Assembly (NCBI GenBank): GCA_028277485.1
Contig: JANQGE010000081.1
Location: forward strand, 1 to 64,000
Source: Chlorobium sp.
GTDB lineage: Bacteria > Bacteroidota > Chlorobiia > Chlorobiales > Chlorobiaceae
Length of the DNA stretch: 64,000 nucleotides
Direction: 5' to 3'
Each line of letters opens with the position of its first letter. Position 1 is the stretch's first letter. The translations under genes and the position numbers were made by a program. Shown piece after piece: positions 8,883 to 16,854 of this stretch. Under the pieces are notes generated by a model, which saw nothing but the letters and a program-made list of their open reading frames with translations, did no database searches and had not been told where the DNA came from.

Positions 8883-10637
8883 TCAGAAGACACAGCTTTC
8901 CACCGATTTGTAGGGATATGGCGCTTTTAAGGCTTTCAGCACCGCGGCGTCACGGCTGTAGACATCGTTTCGGAACAGCACCTCGTCATCTTCAGCAACC
9001 GCTGTAAGGTAAACCAGGAAAACCGGTACTTTCCTTGGCAGATGAACCGTTCGGGTCTTTTCCGCATCAACAGCCTCCTGTATATCTTCCGTGCCCCACC
9101 CCAGCAGGAGCTGCGCAAGTTCAAAAGGATTCTGGAGACGGATACACCCGTGGCTGAATGCGCGGGTACTTTTGTCGAAAAGATGTTTGCCCGGCGTATC
9201 GTGCAGATATACCAGATGTTTGTTAGGGAACATAAACTTCACACGGCCAAGCGCATTCCTGTCTCCGGGCGGCTGACGCAGGCGGTACGGCAGTAATCCG
9301 GCGCTGTAGGCCGTCCAGTTCACCGAGTCAGGGTTCACCACACGCCCGCTGCGGTCAATAACCTGAAGGTCGTGCTGTGAAAGATACTCGGGATTCCTCT
9401 TGATAGCCGGCAGCGCCTCCTTTTTCAGAATCCCGGGGGGCACATTCCATGCCGGATTGAAAATGATATACTGCATCTGGGCCTTGAAAACGGGGGTTTT
9501 CCAGTACGGTTCACCAACAATGACCCTCGACCCCCATTTGTAACGACCGTTTTCTACATACTGGACAGTGAAACCCGCTATGTTCACCAACACAAAAGTA
9601 GGCTCGAGTTTTTGAACAAACCAGCGGTAGCGATCAAGGTTGATACGGATCTGGTCTACACGTTGCGCTACAGGAACATTGAGCGCCTTCAGCGTTTTCG
9701 GTCCCACTGCTCCATCCACTTCAAGACCGTGACGCTTCTGGAAACGTTTGACGGCTTCTTTCAGTTCAGCGCTATACACCATTGCTGAGGAAGCAAATGA
9801 CGTATCGACCTGCGAAAACATAGCGATCTCGCCGGTTATTTCAAGGCGACGCCGCAAAGCGGGGATTCTGTCGTCATATTGCCCGATTTCCTTGATTGAA
9901 GATCCGCCGGGTATACTGCCCCACCCTCCTTTGGCGGCAATCTGCCGGTATTTTGCAAGCCCCGCTTTCAGGTTGATGTACTTGGGATGATTCGGAGGGA
10001 GCTTCGCGACAACTGCCGCCAGGGAATCACCGGCAACCGCGTTTCGAAGCCTCTCTATCAGACCGTTTCCATCAGAACCTTTCGAAAGGTTCCAGTTAGG
10101 ATCGATTTTTTCAGGATCCACTTTCCCGTGAAGCAGGTGATAAGACAGCTTGAACATCGCGTCTGTGAGCAGCAGCTCATACCGGGCCTTTAAAAACGGC
10201 GAACCTGGAGGATTGTTATAAAAATCCCGGATTCCGGAAATATGATAATCCCTCGACAGAAGCCCGTCTGCCTCGACCGATTTGATGGTTTCAAGCAGTT
10301 CGGTAATCTGAGAGCGCTTTACCCAGACCGGGTTGAAGTCGTTCGACCTGTAGAAATCAGCAAGCAGTGCGTTAAACGCCACCCGCTCCCGTCCGACCTG
10401 AAGGGCAACATCCTCTTCAAGCTGCTCGACATGACAGCGAATGTTCTCCCGTACCTCGTTACTTTCTGCTGAACTTCGCCGTACTTCTTTCAGAGAGGAT
10501 GTGGAAACGGTATTTTTTTGAATGGGGGAAGCCTTTGAGCCGCCAGGGCTGAAAGCCAGAAGCAATACCAGAAATGCAACCATAAGAAATGTACCTACAT
10601 TGGCCTTTTCACCCGGCCTGTGCACCGTGGCACCCAT
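8883..10637 (-). CDS. L,D-transpeptidase, YcbB/LdtD type
   Basis: This 584-aa envelope enzyme makes or edits 3-3 cross-links in peptidoglycan. An N-terminal hydrophobic segment (MVAFLVLLLAF) would export or anchor it in the periplasm. A peptidoglycan-binding domain (AVKRFQKRHGLEVDGAVGP) lies around residues 295-330. The YkuD catalytic motif SHGCIRLQNP is near 490-500, with HDTPGK before it. Length and domain order fit the large LdtD class rather than the small Ldt enzymes. The ATG at 10637 has AAAGG close upstream. A second, smaller LD-transpeptidase-like gene lies directly upstream on the same strand. Confidence 0.92.
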   Translation of the reverse strand: MGATVHRPGEKANVGTFLMVAFLVLLLAFSPGGSKASPIQKNTVSTSSLKEVRRSSAESNEVRENIRCHVEQLEEDVALQVGRERVAFNALLADFYRSNDFNPVWVKRSQITELLETIKSVEADGLLSRDYHISGIRDFYNNPPGSPFLKARYELLLTDAMFKLSYHLLHGKVDPEKIDPNWNLSKGSDGNGLIERLRNAVAGDSLAAVVAKLPPNHPKYINLKAGLAKYRQIAAKGGWGSIPGGSSIKEIGQYDDRIPALRRRLEITGEIAMFSQVDTSFASSAMVYSAELKEAVKRFQKRHGLEVDGAVGPKTLKALNVPVAQRVDQIRINLDRYRWFVQKLEPTFVLVNIAGFTVQYVENGRYKWGSRVIVGEPYWKTPVFKAQMQYIIFNPAWNVPPGILKKEALPAIKRNPEYLSQHDLQVIDRSGRVVNPDSVNWTAYSAGLLPYRLRQPPGDRNALGRVKFMFPNKHLVYLHDTPGKHLFDKSTRAFSHGCIRLQNPFELAQLLLGWGTEDIQEAVDAEKTRTVHLPRKVPVFLVYLTAVAEDDEVLFRNDVYSRDAAVLKALKAPYPYKSVESCVF

Positions 10638-10740
10638 GAACCTTTAACCGCCGCCAAGGCATCACCACTCACAAATCCAAGGCGCACAAGCCTGTGAATA
10701 ATCCTTGAGAACAACAAATCATGCATTCAGAGTTCCTTCA

Positions 10741-10770
10741 GGGTATCTCTGACAATACAAAGAGATGCCC
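10741..10770. repeat. Minimal family-1 inverted repeat, copy C (possible hairpin terminator)
   Basis: GGGTATCTCT, a 10-nt loop, and AGAGATGCCC form an inverted repeat of about 10 bp. It has family-1 ends but no interior. It directly follows the stop codon of the minus-strand gene at 10771, so the hairpin may also end that transcript, although there is no T-run. Confidence 0.6.
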
Positions 10771-11475
10771 TTATGCAGGATTATGAAGGACAATTTCAGG
10801 ATTCAGCAGGTTTGAACGATCTGCATAACTCCGGTCGCTGCGATAAATAAACAGGCACGAGCCGCCTTTGATAAGATCGATAACCTCTCTGTACTGTGAC
10901 AACGGCAAAGCAGGACATCCAAGGCTCCTTCCCAAACGTCCATGCTGTCGGATAAAATCGGTAGAAACGTAGCCAGCCCCGTGAACAACGATATTACGCA
11001 TGAGAGCATTGTCATTGATACCACGCTCAAGTCCTCGAAGCCTCAACGAGTAACCGTGCTTACCCTGGTAAGTCCTGTCGGTGACAAAAAAACCGAGGCT
11101 GCTCTTGAATGAACCCGGCACATTGGAAAACCTTATAGCCTGGTCCTGCCCGCTGTTTTTACCGTGAGCGACAAGTGAAGAGGCAAGTAACCGGTTCCGC
11201 TCCACATCGATGACAAAAAGGCGCTTCTTGACCGAAGGCTGGTTGTAATCGATTATGGTAAGCACCCTCTCGTTTTTTAAAATCCCTCTCTTTTTCAGGG
11301 CATAATAGCCGCTCACGGCTTTCCGGAGGGCAGTATAATCAACATTGTTTCTGAGTTCGGGAATACGGTAGAGAGTCTCGATATCTTTCAGAAGCTCCTT
11401 CTGCAAAGGAACACCCTGAGCAGTAAAAGGCAAAAAAACAAAAACCATTACAAGACAGATCTGTCTTATTGCCAT
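10771..11475 (-). CDS. Murein L,D-transpeptidase catalytic-domain protein
   Basis: This is a 234-aa secreted protein of the YkuD_2-like group (pfam13645 type, by recognition). An N-terminal signal peptide (ICLVMVFVFLPFTAQG) targets it to the periplasm. The active-site region HGAGYVSTDFIRQHG continues to GRSLGCPALP near residue 187, which supplies the histidine and the catalytic cysteine in an SxGC motif. The start at 11475 has AAGGAG 7 nt upstream. It probably acts on peptidoglycan peptides, like its downstream neighbour. The 258-bp gap upstream (11476-11733) shows nothing I can name. Confidence 0.85.
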   Translation of the reverse strand: MAIRQICLVMVFVFLPFTAQGVPLQKELLKDIETLYRIPELRNNVDYTALRKAVSGYYALKKRGILKNERVLTIIDYNQPSVKKRLFVIDVERNRLLASSLVAHGKNSGQDQAIRFSNVPGSFKSSLGFFVTDRTYQGKHGYSLRLRGLERGINDNALMRNIVVHGAGYVSTDFIRQHGRLGRSLGCPALPLSQYREVIDLIKGGSCLFIYRSDRSYADRSNLLNPEIVLHNPA

Positions 11476-11733
11476 TACGATATCTCCTTTTTTCTTCGTT
11501 TCAGCGGATATAGACGCCCAGAAGGGGCAAGGCGGGCAATCAAAAACGCTGCACCACCCAGTGGCATCTGCTTGTAATGACGCAACGCGCCGCGATATTC
11601 AGGTATGATATTGCCAACGATACGCAGAAAATCTCAGTAAGATATGATTTTTTCTTCCATCACAACAAAATTATTACAGAAAAGAGGAACTTTTATGCAC
11701 TTCTAAATATGCTTTCCCAACCGATCGCTGTTC

Positions 11734-12453
11734 TCAACGGCTTTTTCGAACAAGTGACCACCTGCAATATACCGAAACCCTGATATCCTGATCCCCTGGA
11801 GAAATCTCAGTGGGGATCGATGCCGCTACTGCCTTTTCTGCCATATCCCTCACCATATCACGCAACGGGTAGACAGGAGCCGTACCGGTCTTCATCTCAA
11901 GCAGCGCCCCCAGAGACATGCCGGCTTCCGCGGCCATAACCTGTGCATCTTTTCTTGCACTGCTCACTGCTTTGGCGAGTGCTTCACGTCGCTTCTCTTC
12001 GTGTTTCGAACTGACAAACCCGATCACCGGGATCTCGTCAGCCCCCGCCTGTACCGACGCATCGATCACCCGGCCGGCGTCGGCAAGTTTCCGCACCGTG
12101 ACCTGCAGCACATGGACGGTGGTATAGCCTTTGAAGACCCGCCTGCGTTTCGAGTTATCCCACTCCCATTCCTGACGAACCGTAAACGATTGCGTCACGG
12201 CATCTTCCGCACTGACATCAGCGCTTCTCAATGCCTGTTGAACCGCCTGGTATTTTTTTGCTGTAAGAGCTGTCGACTCCTTGGCCGTCCTGGCAGTATC
12301 GATCAGTCTGATCTGAAACTCCGCCATATCAGGCCTGACCGAAGCCGTACCCATAGCCGAAACGGATACCGAAGAATCCGCTGCATAAAGAGGCGGCCCA
12401 AAAACCAGCAACACGACAGGAAGCACAAAAGAAACAAAGGGTATTCTATGCAT
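11734..12453 (-). CDS. SIMPL-domain (DUF541) periplasmic protein
   Basis: This is a 239-aa protein with a signal peptide (FVSFVLPVVLLVFGPPLYA) followed by one SIMPL/DUF541 domain. Typical features are VSAMGTASVRPDMAEFQIRL at the start of the domain, the AKKYQAVQQAL helix, and a VYCRW ending. The biochemical role of the family is unsettled; members include the E. coli stress protein YggE. The ATG at 12453 has GGAG 6 nt upstream and is preferred over a TTG 12 nt earlier. A family-1 mobile element begins 18 bp upstream, so the promoter probably lies in or beyond that element. Confidence 0.85.
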   Translation of the reverse strand: MHRIPFVSFVLPVVLLVFGPPLYAADSSVSVSAMGTASVRPDMAEFQIRLIDTARTAKESTALTAKKYQAVQQALRSADVSAEDAVTQSFTVRQEWEWDNSKRRRVFKGYTTVHVLQVTVRKLADAGRVIDASVQAGADEIPVIGFVSSKHEEKRREALAKAVSSARKDAQVMAAEAGMSLGALLEMKTGTAPVYPLRDMVRDMAEKAVAASIPTEISPGDQDIRVSVYCRWSLVRKSR

Positions 12454-12470
12454 GATTATCTCCAATTACA

Positions 12471-12579
12471 GGGCCTCTCTATTTATTCCACGCTTCAATT
12501 GTTTCGTTGAGCGGATAGAAAGGCATTTGAAACCGCTCACGACAATTTATAGAGGTGCCCTAAATAGAGGCACCCTAAA
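12471..12579. mobile_element. Family-1 miniature element, copy D, with an extra terminal remnant
   Basis: The element runs from GGGCCTCTCTATT to TTTATAGAGGTGCCC (12471-12560). The interior ATTGTTTCGTTGAGCGGATAG matches copies B and M. A second partial end, ATAGAGGCACCC, follows within 20 bp (12564-12575), which suggests nested or adjacent insertions. Flanks are TACA and TAAA, an imperfect duplication. Confidence 0.8.
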
Positions 12580-12673
12580 TTCTTTTCACAGATACATGAC
12601 CGACCCAATAAAATACAGAAAAAGTCCGAAGGTATGCAGATGCCGGACCGGTGATTTTCACGCCAAAAAAGGA

Positions 12674-12717
12674 AACAAACAAAGCCGTCTGACTCAGAAC
12701 AGACGGCTTTGTTTGTT
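12674..12717. terminator. Strong bidirectional hairpin terminator
   Basis: AACAAACAAAGCCGTCTG pairs perfectly over 18 bp with CAGACGGCTTTGTTTGTT across an 8-nt loop. The GC core with A/T-rich flanks fits an intrinsic terminator working on either strand. It lies just downstream of the minus-strand membrane-protein gene (12743). Confidence 0.85.
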
Positions 12718-12742
12718 ATCCGGTGTTCAAACCCAAGGCAGA

Positions 12743-13423
12743 CTATTGCGTCGTCATCTCCCCCTTTTCACTCAAACCGACAATATCCCGATAGGCTACA
12801 CAGACAGAACAAATGCTCAGGGGTACAGTCACCAGCAACCCGATACCCAATGCCAATGCTCCGAGCAGATTGATTACGGCAAGCACCAGAAAGAAAACAA
12901 ACAGCGAAAACCAGTTTTTCGTTACTATTTGCCTGCTTGTTTCCATAGCCTGCCAGAACTCCATACGGTAATCGACGATCAGCATGGAAACAAACATGTA
13001 GCTTACCGCAAGATAAACACCCGGCAAGATCAAAAGAAACATGCCGATGGTAACCAGGATGCTCATAACGATATTCGCCAGCACAAGAGGCAGGAAATAG
13101 TTGAAACCTTTAAAAAAATCTCCGAACTGCACCTGTTGGCTTTTGAAAAGCATAAAAACAACAATAATGAATCCGGCATAGAGCGGTGCCATCACTACAC
13201 TTCCGACAAGAGATCCAGGCAGATGAAGCCCCGAAAACACTGTCATCGCCGCTGCTGCAACCAAGGTAAAAACGATAAATTCACCGGCACGGGATTTGAA
13301 TATCTCCCAACCCTCCTTGAGGTACCTCGACAGATCTACCTCATAACCCTCATTTATCAATCTTTCAAACATCCTCGGGTCCACCTTACGCCCGAAATCA
13401 AACGGTTTTGCTTCAGGTTCCAT
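12743..13423 (-). CDS. Polytopic membrane protein of unknown function
   Basis: This is a 226-aa protein with a soluble N-terminus of about 45 residues (FDFGRKVDPRMFERLINEG) and then four to six hydrophobic helices, for example FIVFTLVAAAAMTVF, LILPGVYLAVSYMFVSMLIV and LFVFFLVLAVINLLGALALG. The pattern recalls DUF975-like and related small membrane families in which proline-rich LPGVYL motifs recur; that link is tentative. The ATG at 13423 has GGAGG 5 nt upstream. The longer in-frame start would add a hydrophobic leader but lacks a ribosome site. The gene is transcribed alone and ends at the strong hairpin at 12674-12717. Confidence 0.75.
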   Translation of the reverse strand: MEPEAKPFDFGRKVDPRMFERLINEGYEVDLSRYLKEGWEIFKSRAGEFIVFTLVAAAAMTVFSGLHLPGSLVGSVVMAPLYAGFIIVVFMLFKSQQVQFGDFFKGFNYFLPLVLANIVMSILVTIGMFLLILPGVYLAVSYMFVSMLIVDYRMEFWQAMETSRQIVTKNWFSLFVFFLVLAVINLLGALALGIGLLVTVPLSICSVCVAYRDIVGLSEKGEMTTQ

Positions 13424-13911
13424 GAAAACCTCCATTGTGTTTGTTACTGGTTGATAGAAATCAAGTAGCAACAGTACAGTAAAATACACACGATTTTTCA
13501 TATACTGTATCACAAACTTGTAAAAGGAACAACACTATTTCACCGCCCCCGCCTGCTCTCTGCTAAACAAAAGAAAAAAACTTATTAATGCCTCCTTGTT
13601 CAGGATAAAATCTCTGTATATGCTACATTGGGAGGTGCTTCGAAAAATGGGGAGTTCCGTTCCAAGGCCAAGCAGTGTTCAAAAGCCGAAGAGACGCATA
13701 TTCCGAGCTTGTCGGGATGGAGGCGAACACCGCGCAGAGATTGGACAAAAAGGTCTTTTTTCGAGGCACTCTTGTGTGAGTCAGGATTGCGCATTATGCA
13801 TCCTGCCTGATTTTGTGAACCAACTACGTCAACTCAAAGGATAAGTACGGCAGGTATCAACAACCGCCAATGTTTTCCTGACGAAAACAATCCCTGAAAA
13901 GGAGTAATTTC
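13424..13911. other. 488-bp gap with one inverted-repeat element
   Basis: This gap between the divergent membrane-protein and tkt genes has no convincing gene. It should hold the promoters of both. The middle is occupied by an element with CGAAAAA-type ends (listed separately). A ribosome site AAGGAG lies 7 nt before tkt. Confidence 0.6.
13630..13775. mobile_element. Inverted-repeat element with CGAAAAA-type ends
   Basis: The left end, GGGAGGTGCTTCGAAAAA, is matched in inverse orientation by the right end, TTTTTTCGAGGCACTCTTG, about 145 bp apart. The ends resemble family 1 in their first 10 bases but continue as CGAAAAA instead of TATTAAT. The interior does not match family 1. Short ORFs across it are not convincing. 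Confidence 0.6.
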
Positions 13912-15918
13912 ATGCATACATATCCAATTGACCATCTGGCTATCAATACCATTCGTCTTTTAGCCGTGGACATGGTGGAAAAAGCACAGTCAGGACATCC
14001 CGGCATGCCTATGGGAGCTGCCCCAATGGCTTATGTGCTCTGGACGAAAATCATGAAACACAACCCTGACAACCCCCAATGGCTCAACCGGGACCGATTC
14101 GTGCTGTCTGCAGGACACGGCTCGGCACTCCTGTACACTCTGCTGCACCTTACAGGCTACGACCTCTCGATGGACGACCTCAAGCAGTTCCGCCAATGGG
14201 GAAGTCGCACACCCGGACACCCGGAATACGGCCATACTCCCGGTGTTGAGACAACGACAGGCCCTCTCGGGCAAGGATTGTCCAATGCGGTCGGCATGGC
14301 AATCGCCGAGCGTTACTGCGCCGAGCGCCTTAACCGGCAGAACATCGAGTTGATTGACTACCACACCTATGTCATATGCGGCGACGGAGACCTTATGGAG
14401 GGAATTACATCCGAAGCGGCGTCCATTGCAGGACATCTCAAGCTGGGCAAGCTTATCTGCCTGTATGATCATAACAGAATATCTATTGAAGGCCCGACCG
14501 ACCTTGCTTTTACGGAAAGTGTGCACCAGAGGTTCGAAGCATACGGATGGCATGTAGAAAATATTGACGGTAACGATCCTGAAGCCGTAGAATCCGCCTT
14601 GATCAGCGCACAAAAGGTTTCCAGAAAACCATCGATGATTATTGCCCGTACAAACATCGGGTTTGGAAGTCCTAACAAACAGGACAGTGCCTCTTCACAC
14701 GGAGCTCCTCTCGGTGCCGAGGAAGCTTCTATGGTCAGGAAAAATTTCGGGTTTCCCGACGAAAGTACCTTTCATGTACCTGAATCGGTTATTGCCCACC
14801 TGAGTAATGTCCGCGAGAAAGGCAATGCCTCAGAAACGTCCTGGGATGAGCTTTACAAAACATACCGTGAAAAATATCCTGACCTTGCCCGGGAGCTGGA
14901 CAGCATGCTCCGGAACAGGCTGTCTGACGGCTGGGAAAAACTGCTCCCTGAATTCAGCCCGGAAGAAAAACTGGCAACCCGCAAGGCTTCTTCCAAAGTG
15001 CTGCATGCAGTTGTAGGAAAACTGCCTTTTCTTGTCGGCGGCTCAGCCGACCTGGCACCGTCAACCGGTACGGAAATAAAACATGCTACCGATTTTACCT
15101 CCGAGAATTACGGCGGTGCAAACTTCCGTTTCGGCGTCCGCGAACATGCCATGGGAGCAATTATCAACGGAATGGCTCTTTCGGGCATGCTCATCCCTTA
15201 CGGGGCAACCTTTCTGGTTTTCGCGGATTACATGAAACCGGCGCTGCGTCTTGCGGCTCTCATGCAGACACCGTCCATTTTCATTTTCACTCATGACAGC
15301 ATAGCAGTTGGTGAAGACGGACCTACGCATCAGCCAATTGAACAGCTCGTCATGCTGCGTTCCATACCGGGTCTTACGGTAATCCGTCCTGCCGACGCCC
15401 AGGAAACAAAAGCAGCATGGCGCGCAGCCCTGACACTGCAAAAACCGACAGCGCTTGTTTTTTCCCGACAATCTCTTGCGGTACTCGACCCGGACAAGTA
15501 TCCTACCGCCGAAGGAGTGCTGAAAGGCGGGTATATCCTTTCCGAATGGAGCACCCCTTCGACCGGAGGCAACAGGCCTGTCATCCTTATCGCAACCGGT
15601 TCTGAAGTACATCTTGCACTTGAAGCTCAACGAGCCCTTCAAAAAGACGGCCTGCCGACCCGTGTTGTCTCCATGCCTTCCAGAGAACTGTTTGAACAAC
15701 AGCCGGAAGCTTACCGGAACGAAGTTCTGCCCTTGTCTATTCGCAGAAGGATTGTTATTGAAGCTGCCTCCCCTTTCGGATGGGACAAATATGCAACAGA
15801 CGAAGGCGTTATCCTGGGCATCGACCGTTTTGGCGCATCGGCGCCGGGAAACACCGTCATGAGTGAATATGGTTTCACCGCGGAGCATGTCGCACAAGCC
15901 GCAAAAAACCTGCAGTAA
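13912..15918 (+). CDS. tkt: Transketolase
   Basis: Transketolase moves two-carbon ketol units in the pentose-phosphate pathway with thiamine diphosphate. At 668 aa it is full length. Visible landmarks are the N-terminal SGHPGMPMGAAPMAYVLW, the ThDP/Mg motif GDGDLMEG with a following N in YDHNRISIEG, GSADLAPS, the catalytic glutamate in FRFGVREHAMG, and THDSIAVGEDGPTHQPIEQ in the pyrimidine domain. The start has AAGGAG 7 nt upstream. The 6-phosphogluconolactonase gene overlaps its 3' end on the same strand, so the two are probably co-transcribed. They face zwf-gnd tail to tail. Confidence 0.97.
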   Translation: MHTYPIDHLAINTIRLLAVDMVEKAQSGHPGMPMGAAPMAYVLWTKIMKHNPDNPQWLNRDRFVLSAGHGSALLYTLLHLTGYDLSMDDLKQFRQWGSRTPGHPEYGHTPGVETTTGPLGQGLSNAVGMAIAERYCAERLNRQNIELIDYHTYVICGDGDLMEGITSEAASIAGHLKLGKLICLYDHNRISIEGPTDLAFTESVHQRFEAYGWHVENIDGNDPEAVESALISAQKVSRKPSMIIARTNIGFGSPNKQDSASSHGAPLGAEEASMVRKNFGFPDESTFHVPESVIAHLSNVREKGNASETSWDELYKTYREKYPDLARELDSMLRNRLSDGWEKLLPEFSPEEKLATRKASSKVLHAVVGKLPFLVGGSADLAPSTGTEIKHATDFTSENYGGANFRFGVREHAMGAIINGMALSGMLIPYGATFLVFADYMKPALRLAALMQTPSIFIFTHDSIAVGEDGPTHQPIEQLVMLRSIPGLTVIRPADAQETKAAWRAALTLQKPTALVFSRQSLAVLDPDKYPTAEGVLKGGYILSEWSTPSTGGNRPVILIATGSEVHLALEAQRALQKDGLPTRVVSMPSRELFEQQPEAYRNEVLPLSIRRRIVIEAASPFGWDKYATDEGVILGIDRFGASAPGNTVMSEYGFTAEHVAQAAKNLQ

Positions 15919-16711
15919 GCATCTAACAGGCACCCGGAAAGAGATCCTTTTTCAGGCTGCTGCCTGTATTGCCGATTCTGTCTTCAGAGCGGTAGAAGAT
16001 CACGGATTCTGCTCATTGGTGCTGTCAGGAGGAAGCTCCCCCAAGCGGCTCTACCGGATGCTCGCCGAAGGTGTGCCTGTTTCCGCCCTGCAAGAACAGG
16101 GTTTGGGCTTCCCGGAAGAAACCGCCGTTATCCGTCACGATATCCCCGTAGTTATGCTCCCCTGGAAGTCGGTTATGCTCTTCTGGGGAGATGAGCGGTG
16201 TGTACCGGAAGACCATCCCGACAGCAATTTCGGCATGGCTCGCCAATCGCTCATGACAGGGATCAACATCCCGGAACGTAATATTTTTCCCATGCCGCAT
16301 GTCACGGAAAACTATGATGAAGCCGCCCTGTGCTACGAAAGGGAGCTGAAACACTTTTTCAATGGGCACAGACAGAGCCTGCGGAAATCTTTTCCGGTTT
16401 TTGACCTCATCTTGCTCGGAATGGGTCCCGACGGCCATACAGCCTCGCTGTTTCCCGGTGACAGGAACACACTCGAAGAGTCAAACCGCTGGGTAATCCC
16501 GGTACACGCTCCGCAGGGTTCGCCCCCGGGATATCGCCTGAGCCTTACATTGCCGGTCATCAACAATGCTGAGTCAGTGATGTTTTTTGTAACCGGACAG
16601 GAAAAAGAGGAAATGGTTCTTGATATCACATCAAACCGGAGACCCGACCTTCCTGCAGGCATGATCAGACCGGAAAAAGGCAGGCTGTCCTGGTTTTACA
16701 GCAAGGAGTAG
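15863..16711 (+). CDS. pgl: 6-phosphogluconolactonase
   Basis: This enzyme hydrolyses 6-phosphogluconolactone in the oxidative pentose-phosphate pathway. The NagB/6PGL-type blocks are visible: LVLSGGSSPKRLYRML near the N-terminus, FWGDERCVPEDHPDSNFGMA, and the signature LGMGPDGHTASLFPG near residue 185-200. The start is uncertain: GTG at 15863, ATG at 15869 or ATG at 15887, all inside the 3' end of tkt and none with a good ribosome site. Translational coupling to tkt is likely. The product is 258-282 aa, normal for the family. Confidence 0.9.
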   Translation: MNMVSPRSMSHKPQKTCSKHLTGTRKEILFQAAACIADSVFRAVEDHGFCSLVLSGGSSPKRLYRMLAEGVPVSALQEQGLGFPEETAVIRHDIPVVMLPWKSVMLFWGDERCVPEDHPDSNFGMARQSLMTGINIPERNIFPMPHVTENYDEAALCYERELKHFFNGHRQSLRKSFPVFDLILLGMGPDGHTASLFPGDRNTLEESNRWVIPVHAPQGSPPGYRLSLTLPVINNAESVMFFVTGQEKEEMVLDITSNRRPDLPAGMIRPEKGRLSWFYSKE

Positions 16712-16738
16712 GATGCCAACTGCAAACCGAAGACTGCC

Positions 16739-16830
16739 TACTGGTTCCCTTTCGACCCCGAAACCCGATACCGACCCCGATTTCCGAAAGAAAGAAAATC
16801 GGAATTCGCCGTCGGAATCGGAATCGATCT
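16739..16830 (+). repeat. Family-3 intergenic repeat
   Basis: This is a block of about 90 bp containing GGTTCCCTTTCGACCCCGAA, ACCCGATACCGACCCCGATT, TCCGAAAGAAAG and GGAATTCGCCGTCGGAATCG. It closely matches 35756-35850 and, inverted, 53537-53612. An internal CCGATTT/AAATCGG pair can form a hairpin. It fills the gap between convergent pgl and zwf, flanked by TGCCTACTGG and TCGTCACTGG words. Confidence 0.8.
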
Positions 16831-16854
16831 TTTCTTTCTCCCCCTTGCCACTCG

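Noticed and set aside
12452..13468. 338-codon plus-strand frame
   Set aside because: It runs through element D, the strong hairpin terminator and antisense to the membrane-protein gene. The translation is Arg/His/Gln rich with no motif.
15061..15933. 290-codon minus-strand frame over tkt
   Set aside because: It is antisense to well conserved transketolase blocks with no supporting signals.
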